Source: Gammaproteobacteria bacterium
GTDB taxonomy: Bacteria > Pseudomonadota > Gammaproteobacteria > Steroidobacterales > Steroidobacteraceae
Length of the DNA stretch: 54,366 nucleotides
Direction: 5' to 3'
Assembly (NCBI GenBank): GCA_015655465.1
Contig: JAATEY010000025.1
Location: 1 to 54,366 of the forward strand
The translations under genes and the position numbers were made by a program. The notes beneath the pieces are model-generated. The model did not search any database and was not told the DNA's origin. It saw nothing but the letters and a program-made list of their open reading frames with translations. Below are positions 17,834 to 28,325 of the stretch, piece by piece (position 1 is the first letter of the stretch; each line of letters begins with the position of its first letter).

Positions 17834-19171
17834 ATGAGCATCACCTGGATCGGCTATGTACTGATGGCAGCCTCGGCTGTGGTGTTCGCGCGCCGCTGGA
17901 GGCAGTTGCTGTACCTGGCGATCTTCTTCTCCGCGTTTTCCGCAACCTCGGTGCTCAACATCGAATCCCTGACTTTCGGTGTCACCCCCTATATCTACTT
18001 CGCTCTTCTCTATTGCGCTGCCGGGCTTCTGACCGGCGGCTACCGCGCATTGCAGCAGGCTGCCCCCTTCCGCGATACGGTGCTGGCGGGAGTGGCGGTA
18101 TTCGCAGTGATCGCCATGCTGGCGACGATAGTCGCCGGCATCGACGGGCGGGCCGGCCTGGGGTCCATCACCCAGTCGGCGTATCTCTCGCTGGGGCTGG
18201 TGATGACCGGGGTCGTGGCATTTGCGCTGGGGAATCCTGAAGTCCGTCTGCAGTCCTTCCGCGCGTTGCGCTATGGAGGAATGTGTGTCGCCGTCTGGGG
18301 AATCTTCCAGCTGGCATGCGGTTACGCGGGCATCGAAAACCCCAGCGGCATCTTCAACAACAGCGTCAGTGACTTTGCCGACCTGTACGACCAGCGGCTC
18401 GCAGGCGGCGTGCATCGCATCTCGTCGGTTTCGGTCGAGCCGTCGTTTCTCGCCTTCTCGCTGGTGCACGTATTTGCGTTTGCCAGTACCCGCATGGTGT
18501 GGGGAAGCGCCTCCGTCAAGAAAGCGGAAGCGGCGACGGTACTGCTGACGGGGGCCTGCCTGGTGCTGTCGACTTCCAGTACCGCATATGTCGGCCTGCT
18601 GGTGTGCGCGGCAATGCTGATGATCGCGCAGCCCGTGCGGATGACGCTCACTGGTGGCCTGCTGGCCGTAGCCGCCATGCTGTTGCTGCTCTACTTCAGC
18701 GGGTTCGCGGCAGTGCTGGACGAGGTCACGCTGAGCAAGCTGGACACCTGGTCATTCAAGGACCGCTTTGCCAACACCCAGCGTGGCTGGGAGCTGTTCC
18801 TCTCGAGGCCGGCGCTGGGAAGCGGGTGGGGAAGCTCGCAGGACAGCCTGCCGATAATGTTGCTGGCCAATGTCGGTTTGATCGGCCTGGTTGCCTTTCT
18901 GCTGGCCATGACCTGGACACTGGTGGGAACCGGAAAAGCGCTCGCGGCCCGGCCCAATGCAGCTGCCGGGGATCTCTGGCTGGATTGCGCCGGCTGTCAG
19001 ACAGCGTTGTACGCCTCCCTGGCGATGAGCATCGCATCGGGCTTCAAGTACGTGGTTTTCGATTTCTGGTTCATGTGGGGCGCGAGCATCGCGACCGTGG
19101 CAGCACTGCACTGGTCGAAGCCCGTGCCACACCGCCAGGACAATCTGATCGTGCCCGTAATCGCGACCTGA
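17834..19171 (+). CDS. O-antigen ligase/polymerase-like (Wzy-type) membrane protein
   Basis: 445 aa polytopic; SVEPSFLAFSLVHVFAFAS...LVLSTSSTAYVGLLVCAAML and NTQRGWELFLSRPALGSGWGSSQ resemble the Wzy_C pattern; genomic context. Confidence 0.8.
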   Translation: MSITWIGYVLMAASAVVFARRWRQLLYLAIFFSAFSATSVLNIESLTFGVTPYIYFALLYCAAGLLTGGYRALQQAAPFRDTVLAGVAVFAVIAMLATIVAGIDGRAGLGSITQSAYLSLGLVMTGVVAFALGNPEVRLQSFRALRYGGMCVAVWGIFQLACGYAGIENPSGIFNNSVSDFADLYDQRLAGGVHRISSVSVEPSFLAFSLVHVFAFASTRMVWGSASVKKAEAATVLLTGACLVLSTSSTAYVGLLVCAAMLMIAQPVRMTLTGGLLAVAAMLLLLYFSGFAAVLDEVTLSKLDTWSFKDRFANTQRGWELFLSRPALGSGWGSSQDSLPIMLLANVGLIGLVAFLLAMTWTLVGTGKALAARPNAAAGDLWLDCAGCQTALYASLAMSIASGFKYVVFDFWFMWGASIATVAALHWSKPVPHRQDNLIVPVIAT

Positions 19172-19184
19172 GGAGCAAGCAGAG

Positions 19185-20036
19185 ATGAATCCAGTGATTG
19201 TCAGTGGCGCCGACGCAAAGTATTACGACCTTCTCCTGGGAGCGGTGATGAGCGCATTGCGCATGCGCTCGGATCCGCAGGAGGTCGTGGTGCTGGATTT
19301 CGGTCTGACCTCCGCCAAGCGCGCCCATGTCACGTCACTGGGCGCGCGCGTGGTGGACCCGAATGACGTGGCGGAAGTACGGCCGATCATCAAGGGACTG
19401 CGTGTCGCCGAGGCCGCACTGATGGTACGCCCGTTCCTGCCGCAGCTGCTTCCCGGATGCTCACCGATCATGTGGCTGGACAGCGATGCCTGGATTCAGC
19501 GCAAGTGGGCCCTTGATGGCTACCTGTCGGCAGCAATGAATGCGGATGTGGTGGTGGCCAAGGAGAGGCACGCGCAGTACCAGCTGCGTCCGCGACTGCT
19601 GTTCTGGGAATGGCGCCACCTGGTCAAGGCCTGCGGCCTGGTGACCGGCACCGCGCTCGCCCTGAAGGAACACGTCAACGCCGGCGTGTTCGCGGCAAGA
19701 GCCGACAGCCCCCTCTGGCCGATCTGGCAACGCACCCTGATGCAGATATTCGAGAAGACCGGCAAAGCTGCGCCTTACGACCAGATGGCATTGAACTACT
19801 GCGTCTACGGGGCAGGACTTGAGAGCATCGTCCTGGATGCGAGATTCAACTGGATATGCAAACGCCGCGTACCCACATGGGATGCGGGGACCCTGGCGCT
19901 GAACGTTCCAGGATCCGACGCGCGCAAGGCCATCGGCATCATTCACCTTGCCGGCGTCGGCAAGGACGATGAACTCCCGTTGCCCAGGGTGGGTGGCGGC
20001 ACCGAGCGCCTGACGTTGCGATTTCCGGCGATGTGA
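19185..20036 (+). CDS. putative glycosyltransferase (GT-A-like)
   Basis: 283 aa; VVVLDFGLTSAKRAHVTSLGARVVDP...MWLDSDAWIQRKWAL (DxD-like) ... HVNAGVFAARADSPLWPIWQRTL; in EPS locus. Confidence 0.65.
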   Translation: MNPVIVSGADAKYYDLLLGAVMSALRMRSDPQEVVVLDFGLTSAKRAHVTSLGARVVDPNDVAEVRPIIKGLRVAEAALMVRPFLPQLLPGCSPIMWLDSDAWIQRKWALDGYLSAAMNADVVVAKERHAQYQLRPRLLFWEWRHLVKACGLVTGTALALKEHVNAGVFAARADSPLWPIWQRTLMQIFEKTGKAAPYDQMALNYCVYGAGLESIVLDARFNWICKRRVPTWDAGTLALNVPGSDARKAIGIIHLAGVGKDDELPLPRVGGGTERLTLRFPAM

Positions 20037-20054
20037 GGCACCGGAACCAGCATC

Positions 20055-21209
20055 ATGCGAATCGGAATCGACGCCAGGTGGATGTTCAGGGACATCGTCA
20101 ATACCCAGTTTTCACTGCTGGGGACGCTGTTGCGCCAGAACGCCCGCAGTCCCTACGACGCCACATTCGTCCTGTACACGGACGAGCTGAACGGCAAGCA
20201 GCAGCACGACCAGGGTGGGAACGTGGTCGTGCGCCAGCTGAATGCGTTGAAGGCCAGGTCCGGCGCCGAACACACCAGCCTGCTCGAAGACCTGTGGTGG
20301 TTCGGCAGGACGATACCGGCGGCACTGGTCGACGACGGCATCACGGTGTTCGTGTCGCCGTACTACCGGGCGCCGCGCGTCAGTGTGCCGGTGATCAACA
20401 TGGTTCACGACCTGTCATTCCTGGTGCTGCAGCGGGAGCTGTTGCCCGGGCACCTGCAGGGCAGGTTCAAGCGCGCCGTGCTGCGCCGGCTGTTCCAGTT
20501 CTACTGCCGCCACGTCGCCTCCCACACGGTCACTGTTTCCGAATACTCGAAGCAGTGTGTGATCGAGCGCCTTTGCATGGAACCGGGGCGCATATCGGTC
20601 TGTTACAACGGCGTCGACACGGATCTGCTGGCGGCGGCGCGCCAGCAGGTGGATCGCGACTCGGGCCGGCCAGCCGGGAACTACCTGCTGTACGTCGGCT
20701 TCAACAGTCCCAACAAGAATCTCGTCGGCCTGCTGCGGGCATATGCCCTGCTTCCAGCAGAGTTCCGCGCGGCGCATCCACTGGTGCTGCGCACCAGGCC
20801 GGGAGAAGAGCAGCAGATCGTGCACGCCCAGGGACTGTCTGCGACGGTGCGGTATTCCTCCGATCACCTGTCCAATGACGGAATTGCCGCGCTGGTCGCA
20901 GGCGCGAGGGTGCTGATACTGGTGTCGCACGACGAGGGATTCGGTCTTCCGGCCGTGGAGGCACTGGCCGCGGGAGTGCCCGTGGTGGTCTCGCGGGGAG
21001 GCGCGCTCTCCGAAGTCACCCAGAGCTCGATGATCGCGGAGGATCCGCGAGATCCACGCAGCATTGCCATGGGCATTGCCCGCGCTGTCGAACACGGCGG
21101 CTCGCGCGAACTGCGTACGCGCTGCCACGAGATCGCCTCCCGCTATTCCATCCAGCGTGCGGCGGATGCGCTGATGGGCGTCATTGCACAGCGGTCGAGG
21201 CCGGAATGA
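20055..21209 (+). CDS. GT4-family glycosyltransferase
   Basis: YNGVDTDLL...YLLYVGFNSPNKNLVGLLRAYALLP...LILVSHDEGFGLPAVEALAAGVPVVVSRGGALSEV. Confidence 0.95.
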   Translation: MRIGIDARWMFRDIVNTQFSLLGTLLRQNARSPYDATFVLYTDELNGKQQHDQGGNVVVRQLNALKARSGAEHTSLLEDLWWFGRTIPAALVDDGITVFVSPYYRAPRVSVPVINMVHDLSFLVLQRELLPGHLQGRFKRAVLRRLFQFYCRHVASHTVTVSEYSKQCVIERLCMEPGRISVCYNGVDTDLLAAARQQVDRDSGRPAGNYLLYVGFNSPNKNLVGLLRAYALLPAEFRAAHPLVLRTRPGEEQQIVHAQGLSATVRYSSDHLSNDGIAALVAGARVLILVSHDEGFGLPAVEALAAGVPVVVSRGGALSEVTQSSMIAEDPRDPRSIAMGIARAVEHGGSRELRTRCHEIASRYSIQRAADALMGVIAQRSRPE

Positions 21210-22492
21210 GATCGGCAGGCGGGCAATTGAACTGGAACTTCATCGTCACGGGCTGGAGAGGGCTGCAGGTATCCGGCACCGCCTCGATGACACTTGGCCA
21301 GCTGGCCCGGCTCGGTACGCAGGCCCTGTACTTCATCATCGCCGCCCGCGCGCTCGGTCCGGCGGAATACGGTTCATTCGCAGCGGCTGCCGCGCTCGCG
21401 GGCGTGGCGGCGCCGTTCGCGAACTGGGGGGCGGGCGAGGTCCTGCTCCAGAATGTCTCCCGCTCGCGGCACGACTTTGCGGTCGAGTGGGGGACAGCGC
21501 TCAGTACGATCGGCAGGTTCGGACTGGTGGGAGTGCTGCTCACCACTGCGGCCGCGGCAATGCTGTTTCCCGCAATACCGCTGGTACTGATCATCGCGGT
21601 GGCCGCGGCGGAGTTCTGGTTCGCCGGCGTCGTGGCAGCTGCAGCCAACGCCTTCCAGGCCGCCGAGGATTTCAGGCGCGCCACACGCGTCTGGTTCGTG
21701 CTGAGCGCCGCCAGACTGGGCGGAGCGGCGCTGGTCGTGCTGCTGATCCACAAGCCCGTCGCAACTCACTGGGGCATCGTGTACGTGCTTTCCAGCGGGG
21801 TTGCGGCGCTGATCGTGGCGCTGGCCGTCAATCGCCACATGGGGCCGCCGCGCCGCGGGGCAGGTCCAGCCAGTCGCGTCAAAGGCTTCGAATTCGCAGT
21901 CAGCCTGTCGTCCGGATCCTTGTCCGCCGAGGTGGGCAAGATGAGTCTTTCGCGCTTCGATCGACTGGAAGTGACTGGCGCCTATGCTGCCGCGGACCGG
22001 ATCATCGGCGTGATATCCGTGCCGATCCTGGCCGTACTCTGCGCCTCCTATCCGCGTCTGCATCGCGCGGGACTGCTTGGCATGCGTGCCGCGATTCGCC
22101 TGTGCCTGCCGCTGCTTTCGGTGACGTTGCTGTATGCCTTCGGGGCCGCGGTGGTGGCGTATTTCTGTGCGCCTCTCATCGAACACTTCCTGGGAGTCGC
22201 GTACCAGCAGGCGATCGCCGCCTGCCAGTTCCTGTGCGGCCTGCTCGTGCTCAGGACATTGACGTCCTTTGCGGCGAATTGCCTGACGGCCACGAACCAT
22301 CAGCGATGGCGCAGCGCCGCCCAGGTCGCCGGCGCGTGCCTGAGCGCGACACTGGCATTCACGCTGGTCCAGAACTACAGCTGGCGCGGAGTCGCAGTCG
22401 CGGCCCTGGTTTCGGAAGCGGTGCTGGCTTCCCTGCTGTGGATTCTGATCTTCACGGTGGCCGCGAGGGAGCGGCGTACGGAACAAGGATAG
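21206..22492 (+). CDS. oligosaccharide flippase (Wzx-like)
   Basis: 428 aa; TLGQLARLGTQALYFIIAARALGPAEYGSFAAAAALAGVAAPFANWGAGEVLLQNVSRS typical of polysaccharide flippases. Confidence 0.88.
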   Translation: MRSAGGQLNWNFIVTGWRGLQVSGTASMTLGQLARLGTQALYFIIAARALGPAEYGSFAAAAALAGVAAPFANWGAGEVLLQNVSRSRHDFAVEWGTALSTIGRFGLVGVLLTTAAAAMLFPAIPLVLIIAVAAAEFWFAGVVAAAANAFQAAEDFRRATRVWFVLSAARLGGAALVVLLIHKPVATHWGIVYVLSSGVAALIVALAVNRHMGPPRRGAGPASRVKGFEFAVSLSSGSLSAEVGKMSLSRFDRLEVTGAYAAADRIIGVISVPILAVLCASYPRLHRAGLLGMRAAIRLCLPLLSVTLLYAFGAAVVAYFCAPLIEHFLGVAYQQAIAACQFLCGLLVLRTLTSFAANCLTATNHQRWRSAAQVAGACLSATLAFTLVQNYSWRGVAVAALVSEAVLASLLWILIFTVAARERRTEQG

Positions 22493-22499
22493 CCTGCCA

Positions 22500-23993
22500 A
22501 TGTCACCACGCGAAAGTTCATCTCCTGCCGCATTGTCCAATGGTCTTCGTTCCCTGCTGTTATTGCTTGGACTGGCGGTTTGCGCAGTTCCGCAGGTCCA
22601 GTCGCAGACACTGGAAGTGGACTTCAGCCGGGTCGTGCGCGAATCGGGCCCCTACATGTTCGGTGGCGCGCATGTCCCGCCTCCTGAACACCCCGGAGCG
22701 ATGGATGCGCTGCGTACTGCAGGCGTGGGGCATATCCGTTTCGACGTCTCGCTCGAAGACATCCTGCCCGCGAACATCACCCTGCAGGACTACCTCGCGA
22801 ACCGCAACGGCGTCGCAGATCCGGCGCGCTGGAACTGGGGACTGGAGTCGGAAATCAACAGGGTGCGTGCTGCCGGACTTGCGGCATACGGCATCCTCCT
22901 CTGGAACCCCAGGTGGCTGACGAAGAACGGCCAGAACAACGGGGAGGTCGTGAACTACGACGTGTGGGAGGACATCGTCCACAAGGTCCTTGTGCGGATG
23001 GGATCCCGGTTCGAATACATCGAGATCTGGAACGAGCCTTGCTGGACGGCGTTTCTCGACCTGGGGCCGGAATGGTCATCGGAAAAGGTCAAGCAGGTGA
23101 CGGTGGAATATCACCGTCGGGCGCTGCGGGCGGCGCAGGGTCTTGGCCTGAAGCTCGGCGGCCCCGCGTGCTATGGCTGGTGGCGCGACACCCTCATCGA
23201 GGCGATTCTCGCCGACAGCTTCATCCGCCAGCAGATCAGTTTCATTTCGTGGCACTACTACGACAAGGATCAATCGGACTACGTCGATTTCGAACGGACC
23301 GTGGCGCTGGTGCGCGAGCGTGCCGGCAGGGACCTGGAGATACACGTCAGTGAATGGAACTACAGCGCTGGCCCGGAAAGCTACCCTGAATACCAGAACA
23401 GTCCCAGGGCAACGGCGTGGGTGGCCAGGAAGCTGATCCAGTTCTATCGCCTCGGGGTCGACTCGGCCACCATGTACCACCTGAGCAACGGTCCATGGGG
23501 ATACGAATACAAGGAAGGCAACGGCAAGTGGGGAGGATATGAGTGGCGGGACGGACGCGCGTATCCGTACGGCTTTCTTTCCGCTTTCGCCCTGTTCGCA
23601 CGCACTCTGGGGCTCAGCCAGGCCGGTGCGAAAGTCGGCATAGTCGATTCGAAAGAAACGGACATGCCTGCGTCGCTGAACGGCGTTGCGCTGAAGAACG
23701 GGGCGCAGGCCAACGTGATCCTGCTGGCCAATCATGGTTCCGGCCAAACCGGCAGGGTGTCGATTCGCGTCAAATTGCCGCCGGGGGGTGCAGCGGCCGC
23801 TGCGGTACAGGCATTTGGTGCCGGTACGGATGGCAAGGTATTCGACGCCATTTCCCTGCTGCGTGAAAACCTGGTCGTGCCACGCGATGGATACGCGGTG
23901 ATTCAGGTCCAGGTGCCAGCCTACACGGCCGTCGGCCTGCGGCTGGACTGGAGGGCGTTGCCCGCTGCGCCTTTGTTGAGTCCCATCCCATGA
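22500..23993 (+). CDS. secreted glycoside hydrolase, GH39-like
   Basis: Signal peptide; YIEIWNEP (acid/base Glu), ISWHYYDKDQ, IHVSEWNYS (nucleophile Glu) on a TIM-barrel-like sequence. Confidence 0.85.
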   Translation: MSPRESSSPAALSNGLRSLLLLLGLAVCAVPQVQSQTLEVDFSRVVRESGPYMFGGAHVPPPEHPGAMDALRTAGVGHIRFDVSLEDILPANITLQDYLANRNGVADPARWNWGLESEINRVRAAGLAAYGILLWNPRWLTKNGQNNGEVVNYDVWEDIVHKVLVRMGSRFEYIEIWNEPCWTAFLDLGPEWSSEKVKQVTVEYHRRALRAAQGLGLKLGGPACYGWWRDTLIEAILADSFIRQQISFISWHYYDKDQSDYVDFERTVALVRERAGRDLEIHVSEWNYSAGPESYPEYQNSPRATAWVARKLIQFYRLGVDSATMYHLSNGPWGYEYKEGNGKWGGYEWRDGRAYPYGFLSAFALFARTLGLSQAGAKVGIVDSKETDMPASLNGVALKNGAQANVILLANHGSGQTGRVSIRVKLPPGGAAAAAVQAFGAGTDGKVFDAISLLRENLVVPRDGYAVIQVQVPAYTAVGLRLDWRALPAAPLLSPIP

Positions 23994-24778
23994 AGATCAG
24001 GCCACGCAATGCCGTGTTGAAACGCCTTGCCAAGCGCTGCATGCCTGCCTCGTTGCTGGCGCTGCGCTCGCACCTGCTGACGCGCAGCATGGACCGTGCC
24101 TTCGCGCAACTGGGCAATCCGGAGGCGTTCGGCAAGATCTATCGCGACGGAGTGTGGGGCGGTGCAGAGGATGGATTCTGCTCGGGGCTCGGGAGCCATG
24201 ATCGCATCACGGTCGAGCGTTATGTGCAGGCGGTCTGCTCCTTCCTTGCGCGGACGGAACGCAAGCTGGATGTCGTAGACCTGGGTTGCGGTGATTTCTC
24301 CGTGGGCTCCAGGATCCGGAACTCCTGTGGTCTTTATGTCGCCTGCGACGTGGTGCCCGCGCTCATCCGGAGGAACGAGCTCAAATACGCGGAGCTGGAC
24401 GTGAGGTTCACCTGCCTCGACGCGACACGGGACGCGTTGCCCGCCGGTGAGGTGTGCTTTGTACGCCAGGTACTTCAGCATCTCAGCAACGCGCAGATTG
24501 CGGCGATTGTTCCCAGGCTGTGCGGGTTCCGGCACCTGATCGTTACCGAACATGTTCCGCGTGGGGTCTTCAGGGCAAATCTCGACAAACGCACGGGGCC
24601 CACGACGCGCATCACGCAATTCAGGCCCAGCGGGGTGGTGCTTTCCCAGCCACCCTTCAACCTGCGCGCCCGTGAATCGGAGACGCTGCTGCGTGTGGAC
24701 GATGAGCTGGGCGGGGAGATAGTGACCACGTACTACTTTGAACCCTGCCTCGAGCGGCTGGCAGAGCCCGCAGAATGA
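23990..24778 (+). CDS. class I SAM-dependent methyltransferase
   Basis: LDVVDLGCGDFSVGSRI (motif I), YVACDVVP, CLDATRDALPAGEVCFVRQVLQHLSNAQIAAIVPRL. Confidence 0.9.
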   Translation: MKIRPRNAVLKRLAKRCMPASLLALRSHLLTRSMDRAFAQLGNPEAFGKIYRDGVWGGAEDGFCSGLGSHDRITVERYVQAVCSFLARTERKLDVVDLGCGDFSVGSRIRNSCGLYVACDVVPALIRRNELKYAELDVRFTCLDATRDALPAGEVCFVRQVLQHLSNAQIAAIVPRLCGFRHLIVTEHVPRGVFRANLDKRTGPTTRITQFRPSGVVLSQPPFNLRARESETLLRVDDELGGEIVTTYYFEPCLERLAEPAE

Positions 24779-25959
24779 TGGAGCCAGGCACGGACATTTT
24801 TCCAGGTGGCGAAAAGGTAGCGGTCGTTCACGACTGGCTCAACAGTTACGTGGGTGGAGAAAGGGTGCTGGAGCAGATCATCGCCGTCGCACCGGCAGCA
24901 GATCTCTTCGTGACCTTCGACAACATGGAAGGGCAGGACCGCGGCTTCCTGGGCGGCAAGATTCCGCGCACCTCCTTCCTGCAGAACTGGCCATTCGTGC
25001 GCAAGCGGTACACGAAGTTCCTGCCGCTATTGACTCTCGCGGTCGAGCAACTGGACGTCACCGGCTATGATGTGGTTCTCTCCAGCAGCGCTTCGATCGG
25101 CAAGGGCGTAATCACCTCCGCCGACCAGATGCATGTTGCCTATGTGCATTCGCCGATGCGCTACGCCTGGGATCTGCAGCATCAGTACCTGAGGGATTTC
25201 GGACTCACCGGGGGGCTGCGGGCCTTTGCGGCGCGATCGGTCCTGCATCACGCACGCATGTGGGACCTGCGCGCGGCAAATGGCGTGGACCATTTCGTCG
25301 CCAACTCCCAGTACATTGCGCGCAGGATCTGGCGTGTATATCGGCGCAGCGCCGATGTCGTCTACCCCCCGGTCGATACGGAAGCGTTCACTTCACGGGA
25401 AGACAAGGATTCATTCTATCTGGCTGCATCGCGGCTGGTGCCGTACAAGAGAATGGACGCCATCGTGCAGGCCTTTTCCCTGCTGCCGTCCCGCAGGCTG
25501 GTCGTGATCGGCGCGGGACCGGAAATGAGCCGCCTCAAGGCGGCAGCCGGACCGAACGTCGAGATCCTCGGGTATCAACCCCCCGGCGTCCTCAGGGATC
25601 ACATGCAGCGTGCGCGGGCATTCCTGTTCGCAGCGGAAGAGGATTTCGGGATCACGCCGGTGGAGGCGCAGGCCTGCGGCACTCCCGTAATCGCCTATGG
25701 CAGGGGTGGAGTCACAGAAACCGTTCGCGGGCTGGACACCGATCAACCAACCGGCGTGTTTTTCGCAGAGCAGACGCCTGGTCATGTTGCCGAGGCCGTC
25801 CAGGAATTCGAACGCCACGAGCACCAGATCCTGCCCGCCGCATGCAGGGCCAACGCGATGCGATTCTCCATCGGGAATTTCCGGCGCAACTATGCGCTCA
25901 AGGTAAGGGAGTTGTGGGACAACTTCGACTGGAAACGTCCGCGGAGCGCGGCATGCTGA
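24775..25959 (+). CDS. GT4-family glycosyltransferase (WbaZ-like mannosyltransferase type)
   Basis: VAVVHDWLNSYVGGERVLEQII...VYPPVDTEAF...LAASRLVPYKRMDAIVQAFSLLPSRRLVVIGAGPE...FLFAAEEDFGITPVEAQACGTPVIAYGRGG. Confidence 0.95.
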   Translation: MMEPGTDIFPGGEKVAVVHDWLNSYVGGERVLEQIIAVAPAADLFVTFDNMEGQDRGFLGGKIPRTSFLQNWPFVRKRYTKFLPLLTLAVEQLDVTGYDVVLSSSASIGKGVITSADQMHVAYVHSPMRYAWDLQHQYLRDFGLTGGLRAFAARSVLHHARMWDLRAANGVDHFVANSQYIARRIWRVYRRSADVVYPPVDTEAFTSREDKDSFYLAASRLVPYKRMDAIVQAFSLLPSRRLVVIGAGPEMSRLKAAAGPNVEILGYQPPGVLRDHMQRARAFLFAAEEDFGITPVEAQACGTPVIAYGRGGVTETVRGLDTDQPTGVFFAEQTPGHVAEAVQEFERHEHQILPAACRANAMRFSIGNFRRNYALKVRELWDNFDWKRPRSAAC

Positions 25960-26975
25960 ACCGCATATCGGTTCTCTGCGGTTCCGTTGCGCCCTTCGGA
26001 TGCGGTGTGCTCGACTACAGCGAGCGCCTCAATACCGAGTTCACAAGACTGGGCCTGCAGGTGCAGGCGGTGCACGAACCGGTCACGTTGGCGGGCGTCT
26101 CCTCCATCCTCGGAAAGATCAGGAATGCCCGGCCCGATATCCTGCTGATGCAGTATCCCAACGCGGCATATGGACACAGCCTGACCCCGCATCTGCTCGC
26201 GAATGTCGCGGGCCGGGTGCCGTTCGTGTTGACGCTGCACGAGTTCGAACCGGCCCACCCGCTGCGCAAATTGTCGATCTCGCTGCTTACAGGCGCCCAG
26301 GCAATCATCGTCACGAACGAGATGGATCGGTCGCACCTGGTCAAATGGTATCCCTGGGTGTCGAAGCGCGTCAGGACCGTGCCGCTTGCGAGCAACATCA
26401 CGGGCAGGCCATGGCAGCCCGGACCCACGTTCACTGTCGTCTACTTCGGCCTCTTCAGGCCGGGCAAGGGGCTGGAGGAATTCCTGCAGTGCGCGCGCCT
26501 CGTGAAGGCACGCACCTCACGCATCCACTTCCGTGCAATCGGCACCCTGACTGGCGGCGCTGCCGAATATGGAAGAGCGTTCCTCGAGGAAGCGCGGACC
26601 CTCGACATGGATGTCCTGGTCGGTGCCTCCGAGGAAGATGTTGCCACCGCCCTTTCCTCTGCATCGGTTGCATACCTGCCGTTTCCGGATGGTGCGACGG
26701 CCCGTCGCGGTTCGATCCTTGCCGCCGCGAACTGCGGGTTGCCGCTTCTCAGCACCACCGGGCCGTTCACGACACCCGAACTTGCCGCGGCCTTGCTGGT
26801 CGCGAGTTCTCCCGCGAGCGCAGCTGAACTGTTGGTGTCCCTGCTGGAAGATCCGCAGCGGCTGGTGGAGGCGCACGTTCGCAGCGAACGTTTCGGCAAG
26901 GCGTTCACCTGGGAAAGCGTGGCGGAACGCTATGTCGACGTATTCAACGGCGCCCGTGCCCCGGCCGGTCATTGA
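25953..26975 (+). CDS. GT4-family glycosyltransferase
   Basis: In-frame ATG 25953 of the 25260..26975 ORF: MLNRISVLCGSVAPFGCGVLDYSERLNTEFTRLG...TVVYFGLFRPGKGLEEFLQCARLVKARTSRIHFRAIG...VAYLPFPDGATARRGSILAAANCGLPLLSTTGP. Confidence 0.88.
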   Translation: MLNRISVLCGSVAPFGCGVLDYSERLNTEFTRLGLQVQAVHEPVTLAGVSSILGKIRNARPDILLMQYPNAAYGHSLTPHLLANVAGRVPFVLTLHEFEPAHPLRKLSISLLTGAQAIIVTNEMDRSHLVKWYPWVSKRVRTVPLASNITGRPWQPGPTFTVVYFGLFRPGKGLEEFLQCARLVKARTSRIHFRAIGTLTGGAAEYGRAFLEEARTLDMDVLVGASEEDVATALSSASVAYLPFPDGATARRGSILAAANCGLPLLSTTGPFTTPELAAALLVASSPASAAELLVSLLEDPQRLVEAHVRSERFGKAFTWESVAERYVDVFNGARAPAGH

Positions 26976-26982
26976 GTGAAAA

Positions 26983-28320
26983 GTGGATACCCCACACCTG
27001 TCTGTCTCCTGCATGACTGGGATAGCGGCTCTGGAGCAGTTCTCGGCCGAGATCGATCGCCTGAATCTTGCAGCGCCGCGTCCCAATCCATTTCTGTCGT
27101 CGGCGTTCCTGAAAACGTATTCCCTGAAATGTGAATATCACGTGCCGGACAAGGAGGAGCGCCTCTACCTGATCTGGGATGGACCCAGACTGATCGGCTG
27201 CGCCCCGATGCGTCGATCGATAGACGGCAGGAGGTTCAGGGCGGCTCGCATTACAGGCTGGAGCAGTATCCGCCTCTGCTTCCTTGCGCCACTTGATACC
27301 GAACTGCCCGGCGTCCTGGCGGCGCCCGAGGACGAGGACCGGGTGGCCAGGGCGCTGATCCGTTACCTCTGCGACATCGAACCGGGATGGGACCTGCTCG
27401 AACTGGCCGGCCAGCGGCCTGGAGGAAGCCTCTATCGCGCTGCGCACGCCGCTGCCAGCTGGCGGTTTCGCGTGCGCGACATCGAGGTTCAGCCCTGCAA
27501 CGATATTGCGCTGGTCTGGAACAGTCTGGATGAATACTTCCGGTCGCTTGCAAAGAAAATGCGTTCGAATATCAGCCGGCAGGCCCGCAGGCTTTTCGCC
27601 GCCGGGGAAGTCGAGTTGATCCTTGCCGATGGTGCGCAGGCCACGACGTCCTGGTTCGACGCCTACTGTGAACTGGACAGCCGGAGCTGGAAGAGCGGCA
27701 CGGCAGCTTCGATCCGGCGCGATCCGCGTCGCGTGCGGTTCTACCAGGACATCGTGGGCGGAAAGGGCGGCATGGATCCGTCGTTCATCGGAATCGTTCT
27801 GGACGGAACACTGATTGCCGGTCTGATCCTCGGATCAAATGCCAGGGCTTCCCCTGGTTACCATGGGGCGTGGTGTCTGGAAATGGCCTACGACCAGTCG
27901 CAGGCGGAACTGGGCCCCGGGCAGCTGCTGTTGTTGCTGGCCGTGAGCTGTGCGATCGAAGGCGGCCACAGACACCTGAGCTTCATGCAGAACTTTTCCT
28001 GCTACAAGCACCGGTGGGGTGCGTTGCCCATCGATGTAGCCAATGTCACGCTGATACGGCGGGCTACATTGCGGAATCTGGTTATCCGGCTACGCGAAAT
28101 CGGACGAAAGGCCAATCACGGGGCAGGCCGACGGGATGACGAACCGGTGCCAGACGATAACGACCTCAACGCCGGATCCGCGCTCGGCCGGGCGCCTGCT
28201 CGCCCTGCGCAGCAACATGCGCGTGCAATGACATCATTGGCCCTTGCATCCACGAGGCAATCCGTCCGGCGGCTCGATCTTGCTGCCGCCAGAGCCTGCC
28301 TCCCTTTCCCGATCGGGTGA
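26983..28320 (+). CDS. CelD/BcsL (FemAB-like) GNAT-fold acetyltransferase
   Basis: LAKKMRSNISRQARRLFAAGEVELIL...WFDAYCELDSRSWKSGTAASI...YHGAWCLEMAYDQSQAELGPGQLLLLLAVSCAIEGG.RHLSFM. Confidence 0.85.
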   Translation: MDTPHLSVSCMTGIAALEQFSAEIDRLNLAAPRPNPFLSSAFLKTYSLKCEYHVPDKEERLYLIWDGPRLIGCAPMRRSIDGRRFRAARITGWSSIRLCFLAPLDTELPGVLAAPEDEDRVARALIRYLCDIEPGWDLLELAGQRPGGSLYRAAHAAASWRFRVRDIEVQPCNDIALVWNSLDEYFRSLAKKMRSNISRQARRLFAAGEVELILADGAQATTSWFDAYCELDSRSWKSGTAASIRRDPRRVRFYQDIVGGKGGMDPSFIGIVLDGTLIAGLILGSNARASPGYHGAWCLEMAYDQSQAELGPGQLLLLLAVSCAIEGGHRHLSFMQNFSCYKHRWGALPIDVANVTLIRRATLRNLVIRLREIGRKANHGAGRRDDEPVPDDNDLNAGSALGRAPARPAQQHARAMTSLALASTRQSVRRLDLAAARACLPFPIG

Positions 28321-28325
28321 GGAAT

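Noticed and set aside
16564-17844. 426-aa minus ORF opposite the Wzz kinase
   Set aside because: Antisense shadow of a gene with clear Walker motifs.
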